Assembly: GCF_903642285.1 (NCBI RefSeq)
Contig: NZ_CAHJWJ010000011.1
Coordinates: 27,369-91,368, forward strand
DNA length: 64,000 bases
Direction: 5' to 3'
Source: Sphingomonas bacterium
Lineage (GTDB): Bacteria; Pseudomonadota; Alphaproteobacteria; Sphingomonadales; Sphingomonadaceae
This document shows positions 59,690-64,000 of this stretch, one piece after another. The position numbers were made by a program, and so were the translations under genes. The notes beneath the pieces are model-generated. The model was not told where the DNA came from. It was given only the letters and a program-made list of their open reading frames with translations, and did no database searches. How positions within the stretch are numbered: position 1 is the first letter of the stretch; every line of letters starts with the position of its first letter.

Positions 59690-61318
59690 ATGCCAGACCC
59701 TATCGTTGCGACGAGCATGGCGACCGAACACTGTGTACGGCGAGAGGATGATCGGCCGGTAGGCCGTCTCCATTCCCGACTGGCGCGGATGCCGACGGGC
59801 GCAAAGCTGTTCCTGATTCTGAGCGGTGCGCTGTTGCCGCTCGCGATAATCGCGGTCTTCGCAACACTGCAAATGACCCGGATCACCGTCGAGGACGTCC
59901 GGTCGCGATTGCGCGTCACCGCCAACGAAAGCGCGCACGCGCTCGCGATCGAACTGGCGGGAGACATGACGGCGCTGCGCGTTGCCGTCCGGGCTTTGGG
60001 AACCGATCCTACCGATGCGCCCAGTTGCGCACGTGCGCTGGGAGTATTCGCGCAGCAGGCCAATTCGGGGACGCGGTTTGCCATCCTCGATCCGCACGGG
60101 ACGCTGATCTGCGGCGATCCGATCGCGCGAGCGGCCAATCCGGGTCACACCGATCGCGGAATAGCAGCGGCGATCCTGCCGGATCGCGGGCTCGTCTTGT
60201 CCATCACCGGTCCCCGCGGTGGCAATACGGCGCGCGCCTTTTTCCCCGCTCCGTTCCTGTCGATGATTGCCGCACCCACGACCCGCGCCACCGCATATGG
60301 CAGCGTGCTGACGGACGACCGCGACGACCAACTGGTGCTCCAGGCGATTCCCGGCGAACAGCCATTCGACCGGCTGGAATCCTCGCACATCGACCTGGGT
60401 GTCGCCGGTCTGGCGCTGCGAACCACGACGCGCAGCGCGCCGATCACGTCGTCGTTCGTCGTCGCTCTGCTATTGCCGTTGCTCATGTGGGCGGCCGCGG
60501 CCGGGATCGGCTGGTTCGTCGTGGATCATCTGCTCATCCGGCCGCTGCGAAGACTGCGCGCTGCGGTTGCTGCGTTCACGCCCGGGGAGATCATCGATCC
60601 CGTCGCGATAACGTCGCTCCCGGCGCAGGAAATCCGCGAGCTGGGTGATACGTTCCGCGCGATCAGCCGGACGGTGGCGCTTCACGAGGCGGGGCTGGCA
60701 GAGGGGCTGGTCCGCCAGACCAAATTGACGCGCGAAGTGCATCACCGTGTGAAGAACAATCTCCAGGTCATCTCCAGCCTGATCAATTTCCATGCGCGCG
60801 GTGCACGGAGCGCGGACGCCACTGCGGCTTATGCCTCGATCCAGCGACGGGTCGACGCGCTGGCGGTCGTACACCGCAATCATTTTGCCGAGATGGAGGA
60901 AAATCGCGGGCTGAACCTGCGCGGGGTCATAGGGGAACTGGCCGCCAATATCCGCGCAACGGCTGCGGATATCAGCATGGGTATGCGGATTACGCTGGAT
61001 GTCGAACCCTACCTGGTCACCCAGGATGTCGCGGTGGCGCTCGCTTTCCTGATTACCGAATCGATTGAGCTTGCGACGAGCTGCGATCCGTCCGCGCAGA
61101 TCCGCGTTGCGGTCACGGCCAGCGACGCCGACGCCACGAAGGCGGTGCTTCGCGTCGTTTCGCGTGCGCTGGTCGACGGCGACCTGCTGCGCGAACTCGT
61201 AAAGTCCCGCTATGGCCGTGTCATGGAGGGTCTGTCCCGGCAGCTCCGCGCGCCCTTGCACCATGATCCGCTGGTGGGCGCGTACGAGATTGCGTTCGCG
61301 GTCCAGGGACGTGATTAA
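59690..61318 (+). CDS. PhyP-like HisKA_2 sensor kinase/phosphatase
   Basis: 542 residues (GTG 59687 directly precedes). TM1 about 39-63, an extracytoplasmic sensing domain (about 64-245), TM2 about 246-270, HAMP-like segment, then the HisKA_2 H-box LTREVHHRVKNNLQVISSLI. The ATPase domain is degenerate: the usual T-E-L-V-T-N-A motif reads T-E-S-I-E-L-A, without the Asn, and no D-x-G-x-G box is visible. That fits PhyP, which in Sphingomonas acts mainly as a PhyR phosphatase/negative regulator. It is next to nepR and the candidate sRNA. Confidence 0.8.
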   Translation: MPDPIVATSMATEHCVRREDDRPVGRLHSRLARMPTGAKLFLILSGALLPLAIIAVFATLQMTRITVEDVRSRLRVTANESAHALAIELAGDMTALRVAVRALGTDPTDAPSCARALGVFAQQANSGTRFAILDPHGTLICGDPIARAANPGHTDRGIAAAILPDRGLVLSITGPRGGNTARAFFPAPFLSMIAAPTTRATAYGSVLTDDRDDQLVLQAIPGEQPFDRLESSHIDLGVAGLALRTTTRSAPITSSFVVALLLPLLMWAAAAGIGWFVVDHLLIRPLRRLRAAVAAFTPGEIIDPVAITSLPAQEIRELGDTFRAISRTVALHEAGLAEGLVRQTKLTREVHHRVKNNLQVISSLINFHARGARSADATAAYASIQRRVDALAVVHRNHFAEMEENRGLNLRGVIGELAANIRATAADISMGMRITLDVEPYLVTQDVAVALAFLITESIELATSCDPSAQIRVAVTASDADATKAVLRVVSRALVDGDLLRELVKSRYGRVMEGLSRQLRAPLHHDPLVGAYEIAFAVQGRD

Positions 61319-61348
61319 AACGGGCAGGGAAAAAACGCGACCCACCGC

Positions 61349-61373
61349 GGAACCAACCTCGCCGATCGCCGTT
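61349..61373 (+). promoter_or_regulatory. EcfG promoter, exact consensus, no protein gene downstream
   Basis: GGAAC (61349-61353), 16 nt, CGTT (61370-61373). It begins 31 nt after the phyP stop. The only genes ahead are tatC, in the opposite direction, and the hairpin region 61379-61480. Confidence 0.8.
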
Positions 61374-61378
61374 TCTAT

Positions 61379-61480
61379 ATTCGGATAGCGACCTTATGCC
61401 CCCCCGCTCTCGCTATCCACGAATAGGCCCGGAAGCGTCCACCCTCCCCCCCCGGTGATGCTTTCGGGTCTTATTCTTTT
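61379..61480 (+). ncRNA. Predicted GSR-controlled small RNA with two C-rich hairpin loops (GsrN-like)
   Basis: Just after an exact EcfG promoter. Hairpin 1: 14-bp stem, left arm 61378-61391 and right arm 61410-61425 with a 2-nt bulge; its 18-nt loop (61392-61409) holds seven consecutive C. Hairpin 2: 11-bp stem with two G-U pairs (61426-61436 with 61460-61470), loop 61437-61459 containing CCACCCTCCCCCCCCGG, which includes CCTCC, complementary to a Shine-Dalgarno core. A U-rich tail follows (61469-61480), so the second hairpin can terminate transcription. No sizeable ORF is present. Caulobacter GsrN, an EcfG-class-dependent sRNA of about 100 nt, acts through a C-rich loop. Hairpin pairings were worked out by hand. 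Confidence 0.65.
61426..61480 (+). terminator. Intrinsic terminator of the predicted sRNA
   Basis: GGCCCGGAAGC (61426-61436) pairs with GCTTTCGGGTC (61460-61470), two of the 11 pairs being G-U, and TTATTCTTTT follows. Confidence 0.6.
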
Positions 61481-61526
61481 CCGCAGACGTACAGCACTTG
61501 CATTGATCGCCGTGCGAACCGATCGA

Positions 61527-62291
61527 TCAGTCTTCGGTTGCGGCCACCGGCTCACGTGCCCGCCGACGTTCGGTTATCCAGATGCCGACCAGTGCAGCCT
61601 CGTACAAAAGCACGAGGGGGATCGCGAGCAGGAGTTGCGAACCGACGTCGGGTGGCGTGAGAACGGCAGATACCGCGAAGGCGGCCACGATCGCATATCG
61701 ACGCGCCCCGACCAGTTGCTTGCGGGTGACAATCCCGGCGCGCTCCAGCAGCATCAGCAGGATGGGCAACAGGAAAGCGAGCCCGAAGCCGAACAGCAAA
61801 TGCATGATGAACGAAAGATATTCGGCGACATCGGGCAACGCCTGTCGCCTCACGCCTCCGATATTGCCGGAATACCCCAAAAAGAAGTGCAATGCGATCG
61901 GTACCGCGACGAAATACGCTAGCGCAGCCCCACCCAGGAACAGCACGGGGGTCGCGGCGAGGAAAGGCAGCACCGCGCGCTTTTCCTTTTTATAGAGACC
62001 GGGGGCAACGAACCGCCAGAGTTGGTTGGCGATCACCGGAAAACTGAGCATCATCGATGCGAAGAAAGCGAGCTTCACCTCGGTGAAGAAGCCGCCATAC
62101 ACGGTCGTGAAGATGACCTCCTTCTGACCCGCCGCGCGTAGGGGTGCCAATAGGAAGGCGAACACCGGTTCGACGAAATACATCGCGACCGCGAAGCAGA
62201 GCACCAGCGCGGCGATACAGTATAGGAGACGGCGGCGCAGTTCGATCAGATGATCGAGCAACGGCGCACGACTGTCGTCGATCTCGCTCAC
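61527..62291 (-). CDS. tatC: Twin-arginine translocase subunit TatC
   Basis: 254 residues with six TM segments, the receptor for twin-arginine signal peptides. Marks: an N-terminal LLDHLIELRRRLL with the conserved Glu, FLLAPLRAAGQ, FTEVKLAFFASMMLSFP, and PGLYKKEKRAVLPFL. The start overlaps the tatB stop (ATGA at 62291-62288). The C-terminal tail is hydrophilic. It is convergent with the predicted sRNA, with 46 nt between the T-tail of the sRNA and the tatC stop. Confidence 0.95.
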   Translation of the reverse strand: MSEIDDSRAPLLDHLIELRRRLLYCIAALVLCFAVAMYFVEPVFAFLLAPLRAAGQKEVIFTTVYGGFFTEVKLAFFASMMLSFPVIANQLWRFVAPGLYKKEKRAVLPFLAATPVLFLGGAALAYFVAVPIALHFFLGYSGNIGGVRRQALPDVAEYLSFIMHLLFGFGLAFLLPILLMLLERAGIVTRKQLVGARRYAIVAAFAVSAVLTPPDVGSQLLLAIPLVLLYEAALVGIWITERRRAREPVAATED

Positions 62292-62743
62292 GACGGTGCG
62301 CCGTCCTTCGGTGACCGGGCATCATCGGCGACAGGGGCCGGCGCGACGACGGGCCGCTCGACGTGAACCGGCACGCCGACGCCATCGGCGGGACCGTCAT
62401 CCGCGGGGCCGCCGTCGGCCGAGGGTAGCGCCTTCATCTCCGCGCCGTCGTATGCGACCGGCGTGGCGTCATCGGAATGTTCGATCGCGGGCTGGTCGAT
62501 CGCCGGCTGCGGGTGTTCGCGCATGATCCGCTCGTTTTCCGTCGCCCAGCGCTTTTCCATTTCTTCCAGTTCCGCCTCACGCACCATCTCGTCGAAGCCC
62601 GATCGGAATTGCCGCGCGACTCCCCGCGCCTTGCCCACCCAATAGCCGACGATCCGCATCGCCTTCGGCAAGTCCTTCGGGCCGATCACGATCAGCGCGA
62701 CGAACGCCACGAGCAGGAACTCGGAGGGCGCGATATCGAACAC
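62288..62743 (-). CDS. tatB: Sec-independent protein translocase subunit TatB
   Basis: 151 residues. One N-terminal TM helix with the family motif MFDIAPSEFLLVAFVALIVIGPKDLP, an amphipathic helix (MRIVGYWVGKARGVARQFR), and a long acidic, Pro-rich tail. It forms the TatBC receptor with TatC. It overlaps the tatC start and lies 60 nt downstream of tatA. Confidence 0.95.
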   Translation of the reverse strand: MFDIAPSEFLLVAFVALIVIGPKDLPKAMRIVGYWVGKARGVARQFRSGFDEMVREAELEEMEKRWATENERIMREHPQPAIDQPAIEHSDDATPVAYDGAEMKALPSADGGPADDGPADGVGVPVHVERPVVAPAPVADDARSPKDGAPS

Positions 62744-62803
62744 GGTGCGTCCCTCAGCGGACGGAGAACGGGATGATGGTGAGGATCAGCGGATCAGGTC
62801 CGT

Positions 62804-63040
62804 TCAGCGATCGTCGCGAACGCGGTTGCCATCGCGGTCGAACGCCGGATCGGCGGATTTCTGTGCGTCGATCCGCGGTGCCGGCTTCGCCGGATCCTCG
62901 TCATGTTCCGCCATGCCCTTCTTGAAATTCTTCACGCCCTTGGCGACGTCGCCCATCAAATTCGAAAAGCGACCCCCGCCGAGCAGGAGGATCGCGACGA
63001 CCGCAAGAACGAGCAGATGAATCGGGCTAAAGCTGCCCAT
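62804..63040 (-). CDS. tatA: Sec-independent protein translocase subunit TatA
   Basis: 78 residues from ATG 63040. TM helix in SPIHLLVLAVVAILLLGG followed by the hinge-and-amphipathic-helix pattern GRFSNLMGDVAKGVKNFKKG, then a charged tail. The short N-terminus before the TM helix supports 63040 over the upstream ATG at 63079. It oligomerises to form the pore. First gene of tatABC. Confidence 0.95.
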   Translation of the reverse strand: MGSFSPIHLLVLAVVAILLLGGGRFSNLMGDVAKGVKNFKKGMAEHDEDPAKPAPRIDAQKSADPAFDRDGNRVRDDR

Positions 63041-63230
63041 GGCAAGTCTCCTGGATACTGCCCGACACTTAGGCTCCAAAGCGTATCACCGCAATGGCCC
63101 CGGTCGAATGGACGCCCACCCGCGACCGAGGCGAGGATCGACGCGTCACGGACCGCGTTTCCTAACCCCCCGTTAATCATTCGGGCCTAGCGACAGGGGA
63201 TCAACGATCGAGCGCGATGGAGCCGTCCCT

Positions 63231-64000
63231 TTGCCAACCACCGACCCGTCCATCCCGGGATCGATCGCCGCCACGATCGATCTTCCCAGCCGGCTCAAGG
63301 CATTCGATTTCGACGGATCGCTGGTCGGCACGACGCGCGTAGCGTGGGACGTCATCGCCCCCGAAATCACCGCGGTCGCCGAAGCCTATTGGGCGCAGCG
63401 GTTGCGCTATTTCGCAGACGGGCGCGTCAGGGCACCCCAGGATACCGCCCGCATGATCGAACTGGGCTGCGTGTTCCTGCGCAACCGCTTCCTCGATACC
63501 GCCGGCCGTGCCTGGATCGAAGCGATCGAACGATCGGTCGATGCCGCCTATCAGGCGGACGTCTCGCCGCTGGCGCTGCTGTCGATGATCAGCGCCGGCG
63601 ACCGTGCCGCGCTCGACGTGCTGATGCGGCGGCTGGAACGAGCCGACCCGCGACTGCCGATGCTGATCGACACGCTGATGCGCTTGTCCGCGCTCGAGGG
63701 TGAGATCACGGTCGCCATCTACCAGCGTCACGGCGAGCTTTCCGCCCGCGGCGCGCGGGACCGGCTGGCGAGCGAGTTCCGGACCGGGATCGCCGCTTTG
63801 GTCGAGGATGCCACCGAGGAAGGCCATGCCCTGCGCGCGCAGACGGTGCGCAGTTCGGCCTCCGCCCGCGGTGTGCTCGGCAAGGCGAGCGAGGTCGCGG
63901 CCGCGGCCGAGCAATCCGCGGTTGCGATGCGCGAGGCGGCGCAGACCGCGGCCGGGCTGATCCGCGCGATCGAGGATGCCCGCACCGAGGTCGAGGCGGC
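63231..64000 (+). CDS. Chemoreceptor-like protein with globin-like sensor domain, N-terminal part (cut by window edge)
   Basis: The frame starts at TTG 63231, eight bases after GGAG; no in-frame ATG lies between the upstream stop and the conserved region. The first about 160 residues (TIDLPSRLKAFDFDGSLVGT ... VFLRNRFLDTAGRAWIEAIE ... MISAGDRAALDVLMRRL) resemble the sensor half of globin-coupled chemoreceptors but lack an obvious proximal His. The rest is a coiled coil with S-S-A-S-A-R-G-V-L-G-K-A and AAAEQSAVAMREAAQ, typical of a methyl-accepting signalling helix. No TM segment is seen, so a cytosolic receptor is likely. The C-terminus is outside the window. Confidence 0.65.
   Translation, partial: MPTTDPSIPGSIAATIDLPSRLKAFDFDGSLVGTTRVAWDVIAPEITAVAEAYWAQRLRYFADGRVRAPQDTARMIELGCVFLRNRFLDTAGRAWIEAIERSVDAAYQADVSPLALLSMISAGDRAALDVLMRRLERADPRLPMLIDTLMRLSALEGEITVAIYQRHGELSARGARDRLASEFRTGIAALVEDATEEGHALRAQTVRSSASARGVLGKASEVAAAAEQSAVAMREAAQTAAGLIRAIEDARTEVEA

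Overview
The window is high-GC, gene-dense chromosomal DNA of an alphaproteobacterium, most likely a Sphingomonas sensu stricto. Pointers are serine palmitoyltransferase with its own acyl carrier protein, ceramide-pathway homologues beside lptF/lptG, a PhyR/NepR/EcfG general stress response (GSR) locus with a PhyP-type kinase, HspQ, an Asp/Asn hydroxylase/TonB-receptor cluster, and short palindromic repeats of the kind common in sphingomonads. Both ends cut genes (a UPF0262 gene on the left, a chemoreceptor-like gene on the right). No IS element, phage, CRISPR array or rRNA was seen; one tRNA (Ser, anticodon CGA) is present.

Layout. 1-9 kb: cdd, small sphingomonad proteins including a tandem pair sharing a Cys motif, hom, then the housekeeping block gshB / yraN / rsmI / LpoA-like lipoprotein, hemW, a CAP-domain lipoprotein and a SYLF protein. 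9.8-15.8 kb: a minus-strand valine-degradation operon (mmsA, small lipoprotein, acyl-CoA dehydrogenase, 3-hydroxyisobutyryl-CoA hydrolase, enoyl-CoA hydratase, mmsB). 15.9-23.4 kb: hemerythrin, then a TonB receptor with two unrelated TPR-fused Fe(II)/2-oxoglutarate oxygenases. 23.7-28.4 kb: a De Ley-Doudoroff type galactonate module (SMP-30 lactonase, DgoK, DgoA, IlvD/Edd dehydratase) next to the remnant of a GntR/FCD regulator. 28.4-35.3 kb: DUF2252, then two divergent double-domain fusion genes (glycosyltransferase + UDP-galactopyranose mutase; GH1 + RmlD reductase), then a DUF892 ferritin-like protein. 35.8-41.5 kb: tRNA-Ser, hspQ, rplU-rpmA, acetyltransferase, TetR regulator, obgE, Uma2, proB. 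41.5-50.7 kb: a sphingolipid cluster (cerR-like, acp, spt, hybrid kinase, lptF-lptG, desaturase, bCerS-like acyltransferase). 50.7-57.2 kb: outer-membrane protein, xth, erpA, M23 peptidase, bcp, glnE. 57.3-61.5 kb: the GSR locus. 61.5-63.0 kb: tatABC.

The most interesting signals are short and were found by reading the gaps. (1) Downstream of phyP there is an exact EcfG promoter (GGAAC-N16-CGTT) followed by about 100 nt that can fold into two hairpins with poly-C loops and end in a U-rich tail: a probable GSR-controlled sRNA resembling Caulobacter GsrN. (2) A second exact EcfG promoter lies in front of the GH1-RmlD fusion, with a near match facing the divergent glycosyltransferase-UGM fusion, which suggests a stress-induced surface saccharide system. 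(3) nepR, with a TTG start and only 53 codons, is present between phyR and phyP. (4) LPS-transport permeases sit inside the sphingolipid cluster, which fits an organism whose outer leaflet uses glycosphingolipids.
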